A stretch of DNA of 64,000 nt from Chloroflexi bacterium B3_Chlor (GCA_005223035.1 NJBK01000010.1:1-64000), one strand, 5' to 3'; counted from the first letter of the stretch, positions 50,259 to 59,911 are shown. Made by a program: numbers and translations. The notes: generated by a model from the sequence alone, not told the origin.

Positions 50259-51377
50259 GTGGTTGGAGAAGAGGGTTGGTCCAGGTACGCGAACATCATG
50301 GGCCTCGGCGTCTTCATCGCCATCATTGTCGTCTTTGGCCTGATTGAGACCATAGAGCCTTTTGGCTTGCGCTTCAGGGACCTGACCGGTGGGATGATCA
50401 CGTTTGACACGCTGATCCGGATCGGGATCTTGACTATCGTGGTGGTGGGGCTGAACTTGCTAATGGGGTATGCGGGGCAGATCTCCCTAGGGCAGGCTGG
50501 CTACTATGGGATTGGCGCATATGTCTCAGCGATCTTGTGCACCATGGCCCCTCGGCACCACCTGTTGCCTGGGATATCGGATACCTGGTGGTGGCCCTGG
50601 TTGGTTATCGTGGTGGCGATGCTCGTGACCGGGGGATTCGCTTACCTCATCGGCAAACCCATCCTCAGGCTGCGAGGCATGTATTTGGCCATGGCCACCC
50701 TGGGCCTAGGGGTTGTGATGTACACCGTGTTCCGTGAAGGTGGGGGGCTCACCGGCGGACATGACGGCATAAGTGGCATACCTCGCCTGAGCATCGGCAA
50801 CTTCACTTTCTGGCCGATAGAGAGATACTATTGGCTGGTTTGGGCGGTGGCCATAGCGGTCATCATCATCGGCCTCAATGTCATAAACTCCCGAGTGGGA
50901 CGGGGCTTGCGCGCTATCGAGAGCAGCGAGGTTGCGGCCAGCACTATGGGGGTGGACACCGCCAATTATAAGGTTCAGATCTTCGTGCTGAGCGCGATGA
51001 TGGCTAGCTTGGCAGGGAGCCTCTATGCCCATTTCCAGGCTCTGGTTGCTCCGGGACCCTTCGGTTTCGTGCCCTCGGTGGAGTTAGTGTGTATGGCTGC
51101 AGTGGGAGGAATGGCCAGTGTATGGGGCGCGGCCTTAGGGGTCACGTTCTTCTTTTTGGTCAAGGAGGTCTTGCGGGCCAGAATGCACCAGCTTCTTGGA
51201 GTAGGGGGCGAGTATGAGCTTATCGGCTACGGCATCATACTCATACTGGTCATGATCTTCATGCCGCAAGGGTTGAGCTTCGGCGGGGCGAAAGCGCTTG
51301 AGTGGCTACGAAACCTGAAGGTCTTCCGCCGAGCTGGCGACAAAGAGACAGAGCCCCGGGCGGAGCAAGCAGTTTGA
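50259..51377 (+). CDS. livM: LIV-type ABC transporter permease LivM
   Basis: 372 residues, about ten TM helices. NLLMGYAGQISLGQAGYYGI and RGMYLAMATLGLGVVMYTVF are diagnostic for LivM. RAIESSEVAASTMGVDTANY is the ATPase-contact loop. GTG start at 50259 with AGGAGATG upstream, 11 bases after livH. Confidence 0.93.
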   Translation: MVGEEGWSRYANIMGLGVFIAIIVVFGLIETIEPFGLRFRDLTGGMITFDTLIRIGILTIVVVGLNLLMGYAGQISLGQAGYYGIGAYVSAILCTMAPRHHLLPGISDTWWWPWLVIVVAMLVTGGFAYLIGKPILRLRGMYLAMATLGLGVVMYTVFREGGGLTGGHDGISGIPRLSIGNFTFWPIERYYWLVWAVAIAVIIIGLNVINSRVGRGLRAIESSEVAASTMGVDTANYKVQIFVLSAMMASLAGSLYAHFQALVAPGPFGFVPSVELVCMAAVGGMASVWGAALGVTFFFLVKEVLRARMHQLLGVGGEYELIGYGIILILVMIFMPQGLSFGGAKALEWLRNLKVFRRAGDKETEPRAEQAV

Positions 51378-51498
51378 TACGGACCACTCTGTGAAGGGGG
51401 TTCCAGTCCTTTGTTCCGCGGAATCGAGGACGCTTTCACACGTGTGAAGAGGACAGTTGCCTGGCGAGTCAGCTCACTGTTTGCTGGAGGGTTCTTCC

Positions 51499-52293
51499 GT
51501 GGGAGGAGAGGTGGCTGGGAACGCGATTCTGGAAATTGGCGATTTGAAGAAGGAGTTCGGCGGCTTGATAGCCGTGGATGATGTCTCCTTCGATGTCCAG
51601 CGAGGAGAGATATTCTCCATCATCGGCCCTAACGGGGCGGGAAAGACCACCATCTTCAATCTCATCTCTGGTGTGCTCCCTACGACCGACGGAGAGATCA
51701 AGTTCGAAGGGGATGTGATCAATGGTCTCAAGCCGCATGTAGTCGCTGGGTTGGGTCTGTCGCGAACATTCCAGAACTTGCAGGTGTTCAACAACATGAC
51801 CGTGCTGGAGAACGTGATGGTCGGGCGGCACCTTCAGAGCAGCTACGGGATGATGAGCGCGGGCCTGCGGTTGCCGGGAGGGAGGCGAGAGGAGAAAGAG
51901 ATCATCGACCGGTCTATGGAGCAGTTAGCCTATGTGGGTCTGGACTCCATGGCCGACGTGGGTGCCTCTAGCTTGCCCTTCGGTCAGCAGCGGCTGCTGG
52001 AGATCGCCCGCGCCATGGCCACGGAACCCAAACTACTGATGCTCGATGAGCCGGGCGCAGGCCTGAACAGGCCCGAAAAGGAGGACCTGGACGCCCTGGT
52101 GCGTCGGATTCGGGACAGCGGTGTCACGGTTCTTCTGGTGGAGCATGACATGGCCTTCGTGATGGGGATTGCTGAGCGCATCATAGTGCTGGATTATGGT
52201 GAGAAGATAGCCGAAGGCACTCCTGAGGAGATTCAGAGTGACCCCGAGGTTATTGCAGCCTATCTAGGTCACGAGGAGATACGCGTGATCTGA
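51499..52293 (+). CDS. livG: LIV-type ABC transporter ATPase LivG
   Basis: About 264 residues. Walker A GPNGAGKTT, signature SLPFGQQRLLEIARAMA, Walker B LLMLDEPGAGLN and H-loop VEHDM. The LSRTFQNLQVFNNMTVLENV stretch is typical for LivG. I chose GTG at 51499, with GGAGGG upstream. A TTG at 51457 would add 14 residues with no similarity. Confidence 0.92.
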   Translation: MGGEVAGNAILEIGDLKKEFGGLIAVDDVSFDVQRGEIFSIIGPNGAGKTTIFNLISGVLPTTDGEIKFEGDVINGLKPHVVAGLGLSRTFQNLQVFNNMTVLENVMVGRHLQSSYGMMSAGLRLPGGRREEKEIIDRSMEQLAYVGLDSMADVGASSLPFGQQRLLEIARAMATEPKLLMLDEPGAGLNRPEKEDLDALVRRIRDSGVTVLLVEHDMAFVMGIAERIIVLDYGEKIAEGTPEEIQSDPEVIAAYLGHEEIRVI

Positions 52294-52360
52294 GGCCTTC
52301 ACAAATCTCAGACAGTGCGCCTGATTCCTAGCGCCGGGCGATTCCTTCGAGAGGGGGAGA

Positions 52361-53086
52361 ATGCTACTTGAAGTCAAGGATATCAATACCTACTATGGCA
52401 ATATCCATGCTTTGAAGGATGTCTCGTTGCATGTCGACAATGGCGAGATTGTGGCGGTCATCGGAGCGAATGGCGCGGGGAAGACTACCCTCTTGAACAC
52501 CATTTCCGGGGTGCTCCACTCCAGAACCGGCGAGATTGTCTTCGAAGGACGGCCAATCACCAAGTTGTCGCCGGACAAGGTCGTGCATCTGGGGATCAGC
52601 CAGGTACCGGAGAGACGACAGGTATTCTCCACGCTAGACGTTCTGGACAACTTGCTATTGGGTGCCTATCTCCGCCACGGCAGGGAGCCGAAGGAGGAGA
52701 TTCAAAAGGATATGGATTTCGTCTTTGAGATCTTTCCCATCTTGAAGGACAGGCAGAAGCAGATGGGGGGTACCCTGTCTGGAGGGGAGCAACAAATGCT
52801 GGCCCTGGGCCGAGGATTGATGGCCAAGCCCCAGCTTCTGTTGCTGGATGAGCCTTCTCTGGGGTTGGCACCCCTACTGGTCCGAGAGATCTTCAGAGTA
52901 GCGGGCGAGCTTCGCGAACACGGAACCACCATCCTCCTGGTTGAACAAAACGCCAGGGCTGCGCTGCGCTTGGCCGACCGGGGCTACGTAATGGAAACGG
53001 GTAACGTTGTCTTGGAAGACACATCCAAGGAGTTGCTCGGTGACGAACGCGTCCAAGAGGCCTACTTGGGAGGATCGGGTTCCTGA
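52361..53086 (+). CDS. livF: LIV-type ABC transporter ATPase LivF
   Basis: 241 residues. Walker A GANGAGKTTLL, signature LSGGEQQMLALGRGLMA, Walker B LLLLDEPSLGL. QVPERRQVFSTLDVLDNLLL is characteristic of LivF. GAGAGGGGGAG precedes the ATG. Last gene of the transporter operon. Confidence 0.93.
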   Translation: MLLEVKDINTYYGNIHALKDVSLHVDNGEIVAVIGANGAGKTTLLNTISGVLHSRTGEIVFEGRPITKLSPDKVVHLGISQVPERRQVFSTLDVLDNLLLGAYLRHGREPKEEIQKDMDFVFEIFPILKDRQKQMGGTLSGGEQQMLALGRGLMAKPQLLLLDEPSLGLAPLLVREIFRVAGELREHGTTILLVEQNARAALRLADRGYVMETGNVVLEDTSKELLGDERVQEAYLGGSGS

Positions 53087-53140
53087 AAGCGGTTGACAGA
53101 AGCCGTTTCCACTTTCCGTGACGACCGTTTCTCAGAACGT

Positions 53141-53160
53141 GCCGCCGCTCTAGTGGCGGC
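53141..53160 (+). terminator. Hairpin after livF
   Basis: GCCGCC-GCTCTAGT-GGCGGC, about 55 bases past the livF stop and 37 before the ior operon. No T-tract follows, so termination is unsure. Confidence 0.35.
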
Positions 53161-53196
53161 TCGTATGCGCATTGTAGTAAAGAATGGAGGTCTCTT

Positions 53197-54969
53197 ATGA
53201 AAGTCTTGTTGTCGGGAAATGAGGCTGTGGCTCGTGGGGCCTACGAAAGCGGCGTGGCGTTCGCCAGTGCCTATCCCGGTACTCCCAGTACGGAGATCTT
53301 GGAGAACATAGTGCAGTATGACGAGATATATGCCGAGTGGTCTCCTAACGAGAAAGTGGCCCTGGATGCGGCGATTGGGGCCGCCTACGCCGGCAAGCGG
53401 GCTTTGGCAGCCATGAAGCATGTGGGTCTGAATGTCGCCGCTGAGGCACTGTTCTATTCTTCTCACACAGGTTTCGATGGAGGGTTGGTCATAGTCAGCG
53501 CCGACGATCCAGGCATGCACAGTTCTCAGAATGAGCAGGACAACCGGCACTATGCCAAGTTTGCCAAGGTGCCGATGCTGGAGCCGACGGATAGCCAGGA
53601 AGCCAAGGATTTCGTGGGCTTGGGCCTGGAGATCAGTGAGAAGTTCGATACCCCGGTGCTCTTGCGTTTGAGCACTCGCATTTGCCACTCCAGCGCCCTG
53701 GTGGAGTTGGGGGAGAGAAAGGCCATCGAGGATGACCGCAAACCCTTCGCCCGCAACCCAGCCAAATACAGCATGATCCCCGGTTTCGCTCGGCGCCGCC
53801 ATCCGGTGATGGAGCAACGCTTGAAGGATCTAGCCGAGTACGCGGAGACCTTCCCCTGCAATAACGTGGAATGGGGGGACCGTTCGCTGGGAGTGGTGGC
53901 CAACGGCGTCTCCTATCAGTACGCACGAGAGGTCTTCCCTGATGCCTCGTTCCTGAGGCTGGGGATGAGTTGGCCCTTGCCGGGAGAGTTGATCGGGGAC
54001 TTCGCCTCCAAGGTGGACAAGGTAGTGGTCGTGGAGGAGTTAGACCCCTTCCTGGAGGAGCACCTGAAGATGATGGGCATAGAGGTCGCTGCCGGGAAGG
54101 ACTTCTTCCCCATTCTAGATGAGTTCAATCCGGGGATTGTGCGTGATGCAGCCCACGAGGCTGGTTTGGTGGACGAGACTGTGGAGGTGCAGAAGATAGA
54201 TGTAGGCGAGTTGCCACCCCGTCCACCGGTGCTTTGCGCGGGTTGCCCCCACAGGCCGGTCTATTACATGCTCAAGAAGTACGGTCTGGTGGTCGATAGC
54301 GACATAGGGTGCTACGCTTTGGCGGTCTTGCCTCCGATAGCCACCACGGACACCCTGGGCTGCATGGGGGCCAGCATTGGCGTGGCCCATGGAATCAACA
54401 AGGCAGGGGTGGAGGAGAGAGCGGTTGCCACCATCGGCGATTCCACTCTCTGGCATGCCGGGATGCCAGGGCTGCTCAATGTGGTCTACAACAAGAGCAA
54501 CACCGTCACCATCATCCTGGACAACCTGACCACGGCGATGACGGGGCATCAACCTCATCCCAGCACTGGTCGGACGCTGAAGGGTGAGGAAACAGTGAAG
54601 GGGGATTTCGAGGCGCTGGCTCAGGCGATGGGCTACCAAGAGGTTCGCACCGTCGACCCCCTCAACCTGAAGGATTTGGAGGAAGCGCTGAAGGCCTCCC
54701 TGGACTCCAACGAGCCTGCAGTGGTCGTCACACGGTCCCCGTGCATCTTCTTGTATGACGAGAGGCCGGCCCTCCACTACGTGGATCTGGAGAGGTGCAA
54801 CGCCTGCGGTCGCTGCTTTGAGATCGGCTGTCCGGCCGTCATCAGGAGCGACGAGATACACGCCAAGTCGGGGAAGGCCAAGGCCGAGATCAACAGCATA
54901 CTGTGCTTCGGGTGCGCTGTCTGTGAGCAGGTGTGTGCCCGGAATGCTATTCACATGGTGGAGGAGTGA
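53197..54969 (+). CDS. iorA: Indolepyruvate:ferredoxin oxidoreductase, alpha subunit
   Basis: 590 residues. The N-terminal pyrimidine domain has SAYPGTPSTEILE near 25. The TPP domain has LCAGCPHRPVYYML near 347 and ILDNLTTAMTGHQ near 441. Two C-terminal [4Fe-4S] sites are CNACGRCFEIGCP and CFGCAVCEQVC. The complex oxidatively decarboxylates aryl pyruvates (indole-, phenyl-, hydroxyphenylpyruvate) to aryl-acetyl-CoA and reduces ferredoxin. GGAGGTCTCTT before the ATG. iorB follows after five bases and a phenylacetate-CoA ligase comes next. Confidence 0.9.
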   Translation: MKVLLSGNEAVARGAYESGVAFASAYPGTPSTEILENIVQYDEIYAEWSPNEKVALDAAIGAAYAGKRALAAMKHVGLNVAAEALFYSSHTGFDGGLVIVSADDPGMHSSQNEQDNRHYAKFAKVPMLEPTDSQEAKDFVGLGLEISEKFDTPVLLRLSTRICHSSALVELGERKAIEDDRKPFARNPAKYSMIPGFARRRHPVMEQRLKDLAEYAETFPCNNVEWGDRSLGVVANGVSYQYAREVFPDASFLRLGMSWPLPGELIGDFASKVDKVVVVEELDPFLEEHLKMMGIEVAAGKDFFPILDEFNPGIVRDAAHEAGLVDETVEVQKIDVGELPPRPPVLCAGCPHRPVYYMLKKYGLVVDSDIGCYALAVLPPIATTDTLGCMGASIGVAHGINKAGVEERAVATIGDSTLWHAGMPGLLNVVYNKSNTVTIILDNLTTAMTGHQPHPSTGRTLKGEETVKGDFEALAQAMGYQEVRTVDPLNLKDLEEALKASLDSNEPAVVVTRSPCIFLYDERPALHYVDLERCNACGRCFEIGCPAVIRSDEIHAKSGKAKAEINSILCFGCAVCEQVCARNAIHMVEE

Positions 54970-54974
54970 GAACC

Positions 54975-55553
54975 GTGGAAACGATGAACTTCGCACTGGT
55001 TGGCGTTGGTGGCCAAGGGGTCCTGCTGGCCTCCGACATCTTGGCGGAGGTGGGCGTGCAAGCTGGTTTCGATGTCAAGAAATCGGAGGTTCATGGTATG
55101 GCCCAGAGAGGGGGCAGCGTCCTGAGTCAGGTACGATGGGGGGACAAGGTCTACGCGCCCCTGGTGGGCAAGGGCGAGGTTGACTTCCTGGTTTCGTTCG
55201 AGCTGTTGGAGGGGCTCCGTTGGCTTGAACTCCTGAAGAAAGGGGGGATCGCCATCGTAAACGACCAGAGGTTGCCTCCTTTGGCTGTCAGCTCCGGGGG
55301 AATGGAGTACCCCAGCCAGGAACGGATAGACAAAGCCCTGTCCCAAGCGAGCAAGGAGTATCACATTGTCCCGGCTTTGGCCAAGGCCCAGGAATTGGGC
55401 ACTGAAAGGGCAACGAACGTTGTGCTGTTGGGAGCGCTGTCGAACCACCTCGACGTCGCGGAGGAGCACTGGTTGAAGGTTGTCGAGGAACGCGTGCCCA
55501 AGAAGTACGTGGAGCTAAACCGCAAGGCCTTTGCGGCGGGGCGAGAGCTGTGA
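54975..55553 (+). CDS. iorB: Indolepyruvate:ferredoxin oxidoreductase, beta subunit
   Basis: 192 residues from GTG at 54975. GVGGQGVLLASDILAEVG (9-26) is the gamma-type domain signature, and KSEVHGMAQRGGSVLSQVRW (about 36-55) is typical for IorB. It completes the aryl-pyruvate oxidoreductase with iorA. The longer frame from 54933 overlaps iorA and is not needed. Confidence 0.9.
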   Translation: METMNFALVGVGGQGVLLASDILAEVGVQAGFDVKKSEVHGMAQRGGSVLSQVRWGDKVYAPLVGKGEVDFLVSFELLEGLRWLELLKKGGIAIVNDQRLPPLAVSSGGMEYPSQERIDKALSQASKEYHIVPALAKAQELGTERATNVVLLGALSNHLDVAEEHWLKVVEERVPKKYVELNRKAFAAGREL

Positions 55554-55660
55554 GTTGTTTTGCTGGGTAGGGGCCCGGTCTTTCTCACAGGCGCTCCCAG
55601 CGACGAGTGGTGAGATACGTTCTAGGGTCGCTATCTGAACACATTTGGCAGGGAGGAGAA

Positions 55661-56980
55661 ATGGCTAGGAAGAAGTACCTGATCTGGAATGAAGAGATTG
55701 AGACCATGCCCCGCAAGGAACTGCAGAAACTGCAGTTGAAGCGCTTTCAAGAGACAGTGGAAAGGGTCTACAACAAGGTGCCTTTCTACAAGAAACTCTT
55801 TAAGGACGCGGGGGTGAAGCCAGCGGATCTCAAGTCTATGGAGGACGTGGCCAAGTTCCCCTTGACCGTGAAGCAGGATCTGAGGAACAACTATCCCTTC
55901 GGGCCCTTTGCTACACCGCTCGAGGAGGTGTCACAGATCCACGCCACCAGCGGCACCACTGGCAAGATGACGGTCACAGGCTACACCGACAACGATATGA
56001 AGGTGTGGGCCGAGGTGATGGCACGAGTCTACACTGCCGGTGGCACGAAGAAGGGGGACGTTATCCATAACGCTTATGGCTATGGCCTCTTCACAGGGGG
56101 GCTTGGCTTTCATCTTGGCGCCCACGAGGTGGGAGCGACGGTGGTGCCAGTGTCGGGCGGCCTGACCAAGCGGCAGGTGACGATCATGCAGGACTTCGGC
56201 TCCACGGTGCTAACCTGTACGCCTTCCTACGCACTGGTGTTGGCCGAGGCTGTGGAGGAGGCTGGGCTGGATCCCAAGAAAGACCTGAAGCTTCGCATCG
56301 GCTTCTTTGGCGCGGAGCCGTGGACCGACAAGATGCGTGAGGAGATCGGGAAGAGGCTGGACTTGGAGGCCTTTGATATCTTCGGTCTGGCTGAGATCAT
56401 CGGCCCAGGCGTTTCGGTGGAGTGCCCTGCTCACAACGGGTTGCACATCGCAGAGGACCATTTCTATCCTGAGATCATAGACCCGGAGACGGGAGAGCCT
56501 CTGCCTTATGGCACACCGGGGGAGCTGGTATTCACCACGCTGACCAAGGAAGCCTTCCCGCTCATGCGATATCGAACCAGGGATCGCACCGTCCTACACG
56601 CTGAGAAATGCGAGTGTGGCCGCACCGTGGTCCGCATGGGCAAGATCATGGGGCGCACTGACGACATGCTCATCATCCGGGGCGTCAATGTTTTCCCCTC
56701 CCAGATAGAGGATGTCCTCTTGAGCTTTCCCGAACTCTCGCCTCACTACATCATCTACGTGGACCGTCCGAAGGACATGGACGCGCTGACAGTGGAGGTG
56801 GAAGCGACTGAGAAGCTGTTCAACCAGGGCTGGGACGCCTTGAAGGAGATGGAAGGAAAGGTCAAGAAGGGTCTGGCCGAGGCACTGTACGTTTCCTCCA
56901 ATGTGAACATCAAGGAACCGTTTGGTATCCAGCGCAGTCAAGGCAAGGCTGTCCGGGTCGTTGACCGGAGGGAGCTCTAG
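55661..56980 (+). CDS. paaK: Phenylacetate-CoA ligase
   Basis: About 439 residues, typical PaaK length. [20 protein letters not shown] is the phosphate loop, [16 protein letters not shown] the adenine motif, and [12 protein letters not shown] and [20 protein letters not shown] sit in the hinge and C-terminal region. It activates phenylacetate or related aryl acids with ATP and CoA. With iorAB it recovers aryl acetate formed from aromatic amino acids. ATG at 55661 has GGGAGGAG just upstream. Confidence 0.9.
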   Translation: MARKKYLIWNEEIETMPRKELQKLQLKRFQETVERVYNKVPFYKKLFKDAGVKPADLKSMEDVAKFPLTVKQDLRNNYPFGPFATPLEEVSQIHATSGTTGKMTVTGYTDNDMKVWAEVMARVYTAGGTKKGDVIHNAYGYGLFTGGLGFHLGAHEVGATVVPVSGGLTKRQVTIMQDFGSTVLTCTPSYALVLAEAVEEAGLDPKKDLKLRIGFFGAEPWTDKMREEIGKRLDLEAFDIFGLAEIIGPGVSVECPAHNGLHIAEDHFYPEIIDPETGEPLPYGTPGELVFTTLTKEAFPLMRYRTRDRTVLHAEKCECGRTVVRMGKIMGRTDDMLIIRGVNVFPSQIEDVLLSFPELSPHYIIYVDRPKDMDALTVEVEATEKLFNQGWDALKEMEGKVKKGLAEALYVSSNVNIKEPFGIQRSQGKAVRVVDRREL

Positions 56981-57012
56981 TCTGCAGCGAGTACTTGATG
57001 TAGCAGAAACGG

Positions 57013-57053
57013 GGTGCAAGGGTCGGACACCTGAATGGGGTGCACCTTGCACC
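57013..57053. promoter_or_regulatory. Inverted repeat upstream of the thiolase pair
   Basis: GGTGCAAGG (57013-57021) and its exact reverse complement CCTTGCACC (57045-57053). The 8-bp palindrome GGTGCACC overlaps the second arm. It looks like an operator for a dimeric regulator or an mRNA stem. No -35/-10 pair was clear. Confidence 0.4.
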
Positions 57054-57144
57054 TTGTCTCTTGCTGGAGATCTGCTAACCGGCCCCAAACGCATTGGTAC
57101 GCGGGGCGACAAGGAAAACAACTGGTGAAAGGAGCAAGAGCACG

Positions 57145-58347
57145 ATGAATTTCTATGGCAAGGACATCGTCATCCTTGATGGGGCTCGCACGCCCTTGGC
57201 CCATTATGGTGGGTCCTTGAAGGATGTCCATCCCACCGACATGTCGGTACATGTGGCCAAAGAGGCAATGAAGCGGTCCAACGTGGAGCCCGACTGGATA
57301 GACCATGTGGTCTGGGGCAACGCCTCTCAGTCAAGCGGGGATGCACAGTACTTGGCTCGCCACATCTGCCTCAAGGCAGGATGTCCGATAACGGTGCCAG
57401 CGTTGAACGTGGGCCGTATCTGTGGCTCCGGTCTTGAGGCCATTGTCACCGCGGCCCGGATGCTAGTTGTGGACGATGAATATGACTTCATCTTGGCTGG
57501 AGGCGTGGAGACTATGGATCAGATGCCGTTTGTGATCAGGAATGCTCGTGATGGCCTCCGGTATGGTAAAGGAGTGATCGAACACTGGGTGGATCTGAAC
57601 TTCATAGACACCTACAATGGGCTCCGCATGGCTCTCACCGCTGAGAACCTGGTGGAGAAGTACAAGATCCCGCGCGAGGAGCAGGACGAGTTTGCCTATC
57701 GCAGCCATATGCTGGCCAAGGCAGCCAGGGATAGCGGCCGTTTGGCTAAGGAGATCATACCCATAGAGGTGCCAGCCGGGAGAAGGGGCGAGACCAAGCT
57801 CTTCGGAGTTGACGAGCGCATCCGAGACGATACTACGGTTGAGAAGCTCTCCAAGCTGAGGCCTGCGTTCAAGAAAGACGGGACGGTAACGGCGGGCAAC
57901 GCATGTCCCATCACTGATGGCGCTGCCTCCGTGGTAGTGACCACCATGGAGAAAGCAAAAGAGCGGGGATTGAAGCCCTTGGCCAGGCTGGTGTCCTATG
58001 GAGCCATGGGCTGCGACCCCGATATCATGGGCATCGGGCCTGTGCCTGCCACCAAGCAGGCTCTGCAAAGAGCTGGGCTGAAGCTGGAAGACATCGACAT
58101 CATCGAGTTGAATGAGGCCTTCGCTGCCCAATATCTCGCCTGCGAGAGGGAGCTCGGCAATGACAGAGACAGTACGAATGTGAACGGCGGGGCCATAGCT
58201 CTGGGCCACCCGACGGCCTGCACCGGCGTGCGCATATCGCTGACTGCCATGTACGAGCTGAGGGAGCGTAGCGAGCAGTATGGGCTGGCCACGATGTGCA
58301 TCGGGGGTGGTCAGGGGATGGCTGGCATATTCGAGAACGTGACGTAA
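57145..58347 (+). CDS. Thiolase (acetyl-CoA acyltransferase)
   Basis: 400 residues. Nucleophile Cys in NVGRICGSGLEAIV (near 88-101), NEAFAAQYLACE, and the second catalytic Cys in CIGGGQGMAG. The usual GHPxGASG loop reads GHPTACTG, which may alter acyl-chain fit. It cleaves 3-oxoacyl-CoA with CoA in beta-oxidation, here probably 3-oxopimelyl-CoA or acetoacetyl-CoA. AAAGGAGC precedes the ATG at 57145. The next gene is a paralogue. Confidence 0.9.
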   Translation: MNFYGKDIVILDGARTPLAHYGGSLKDVHPTDMSVHVAKEAMKRSNVEPDWIDHVVWGNASQSSGDAQYLARHICLKAGCPITVPALNVGRICGSGLEAIVTAARMLVVDDEYDFILAGGVETMDQMPFVIRNARDGLRYGKGVIEHWVDLNFIDTYNGLRMALTAENLVEKYKIPREEQDEFAYRSHMLAKAARDSGRLAKEIIPIEVPAGRRGETKLFGVDERIRDDTTVEKLSKLRPAFKKDGTVTAGNACPITDGAASVVVTTMEKAKERGLKPLARLVSYGAMGCDPDIMGIGPVPATKQALQRAGLKLEDIDIIELNEAFAAQYLACERELGNDRDSTNVNGGAIALGHPTACTGVRISLTAMYELRERSEQYGLATMCIGGGQGMAGIFENVT

Positions 58348-58398
58348 GTCCTCACCTCAAAGCGTGGTGAGACCATAGACTATTGTAGGGATACTGAG

Positions 58399-59583
58399 AT
58401 GGACGATGTAGTGATAATTGATGGGGCCCGCACGGCCTTCGGGAGCCTCAGTGGCGGGTTGAAGAGCGTCACCGCCACAGATCTCGGTGCGGTGGTTGCC
58501 AAGGAGGCACTGAGACGGTCCGAAGTAGACCCTGGGTTGATAGACCACGTAGTCTTCGGAAACGTGGTACAGACTTGCAAGGATGCCCCCTATCTGGCTC
58601 GGCACATCGGCTTGAGTGTAGGAGTGCCCATAGAGGTACCTGGTCTGACTGTGAATCGCCTCTGTGCTTCGGGCCTTGAGGCAGCTGTCGTGGGCGCGCA
58701 GCAATTGCTGTTGGGAGAGTCGAACTTCATTCTCGCCGGCGGCACAGAGAACATGACCCAGTGTCCCCACGTCATTCGGGGTAGCCGGGATGGCTTCAGA
58801 CTCGGCAACGCGGAAGTGGAGGACTACATCCTGGTAGCCCTGACGGATCAGTGGAATGGCCTGATGATGGGTCTCACTGCTGAGAACCTGGCCGAGATGT
58901 ACGACATCTCGCGAGAGGAGCAGGATGAGTTCGCCTACCGCAGCCACAGCTTGGCCGCGGAGGCCCGAGAGAATGGCCGCTTTGCCGAGGAGATCGTGGG
59001 TGTCGAGGTCAAGGGCCGCAAGGGGAAGACCATCATCGTCGACCGCGATGAGCATATCCGAGCGGAAGCGAGCGTGGAGGACCTCGGTGCCTTGCGCCCG
59101 GTCTTCAAGAAGGACGGGACCGTCACCGCTGGCAACTCGTGTGGCATAAACGACGGTGCGGCGGCCCTCGTAATGACTACTGCGAAGAAGGCGAAAGACA
59201 CGGGTCTAAGGCCCCTTGGACGCCTCATTTCGTGGGCGAATGTGGGTGTTAACCCGGACATCATGGGCATCGGACCTGTGGAGGCTTCACGCAAGGCTCT
59301 CAAACGCGCGGGGATGAAGCTCGAGCACATGGACCTCATCGAGATAAATGAAGCATTTGCCGCCCAGTATCTGGCCTGCGAGAGAGAACTGGGCCTTGAT
59401 CGTGATAAGGTAAACGTCAACGGTGGGGCGATCGCGCTGGGCCATCCGGTGGGAGCCAGCGGCGCCAGGATAACTCTGACACTGCTCTATGAGCTGAAGA
59501 GACGAGGGCTCAAGCACGGGCTTTCCACCCTGTGCGTAGGCGGGGGCATGGGGATCGCCGCCGTGTGGGAGAACCTGCAATAG
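58399..59583 (+). CDS. Thiolase (acetyl-CoA acetyltransferase)
   Basis: 394 residues. VNRLCASGLEAAVVGA holds the nucleophile Cys, then INEAFAAQYLACE, GHPVGASGARI and CVGGGMGIAAVWE. It is clearly related to the preceding thiolase (long identical stretches such as NPDIMGIGPV and FKKDGTVTAGN), so the pair arose by tandem duplication. It keeps the canonical loop and probably handles acetoacetyl-CoA. Fifty bases separate the two genes. Confidence 0.92.
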   Translation: MDDVVIIDGARTAFGSLSGGLKSVTATDLGAVVAKEALRRSEVDPGLIDHVVFGNVVQTCKDAPYLARHIGLSVGVPIEVPGLTVNRLCASGLEAAVVGAQQLLLGESNFILAGGTENMTQCPHVIRGSRDGFRLGNAEVEDYILVALTDQWNGLMMGLTAENLAEMYDISREEQDEFAYRSHSLAAEARENGRFAEEIVGVEVKGRKGKTIIVDRDEHIRAEASVEDLGALRPVFKKDGTVTAGNSCGINDGAAALVMTTAKKAKDTGLRPLGRLISWANVGVNPDIMGIGPVEASRKALKRAGMKLEHMDLIEINEAFAAQYLACERELGLDRDKVNVNGGAIALGHPVGASGARITLTLLYELKRRGLKHGLSTLCVGGGMGIAAVWENLQ

Positions 59584-59627
59584 CGTCGACTTCAGCGTCC
59601 AGGATTCCTAGATATGAGCACCAGAGG

Positions 59628-59656
59628 TTGTCGTGCTCGGGTCAATTCGGTATAAT
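59628..59656 (+). promoter_or_regulatory. Sigma-70 promoter for the BamB-like operon
   Basis: TTGTCG (59628-59633), 17 bases, TATAAT (59651-59656). It lies 52 bases before the small zinc-ribbon gene that opens the unit. Confidence 0.75.
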
Positions 59657-59707
59657 TGGAGTAGAATGGTCCACTTTACGTTGCTCATCTCTGGGGGAGA
59701 AGATACC

Positions 59708-59911
59708 ATGGCCAAGAAATCGGGAAAGAAGGAGGAGGAAGGGGGCCGCATAGGCCAGGTCAGATGCCTCAACTGTTTCGACAGGGTGAGAGTGCCGCCA
59801 AGGGCGGACAAGATCACCTGTCCGAGCTGCGGCTGGGAGTGGCGGATCTCCTGGGTCAACCCTAATCTGGCAAAGGTGCGGGGTCCGATGTGGGATAGGA
59901 TGAGGTTCTAG
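59708..59911 (+). CDS. Small zinc-ribbon protein
   Basis: 67 residues. A basic start (MAKKSGKKEEEGG) is followed by one zinc ribbon, VRCLNCFDRVRVPP and ITCPSCGWEWRISW. It starts at ATG 59708 with GGGGGAGAAG upstream. It comes first in a unit with the AOR-family enzyme, 77 bases ahead of it. It may be an assembly or metal-delivery helper. Function unknown. Confidence 0.7.
   Translation: MAKKSGKKEEEGGRIGQVRCLNCFDRVRVPPRADKITCPSCGWEWRISWVNPNLAKVRGPMWDRMRF

Noticed and set aside
53093-53121. TTGACA at 53093 as promoter of the ior operon
   Set aside because: No acceptable -10 box lies 16-18 bases downstream.
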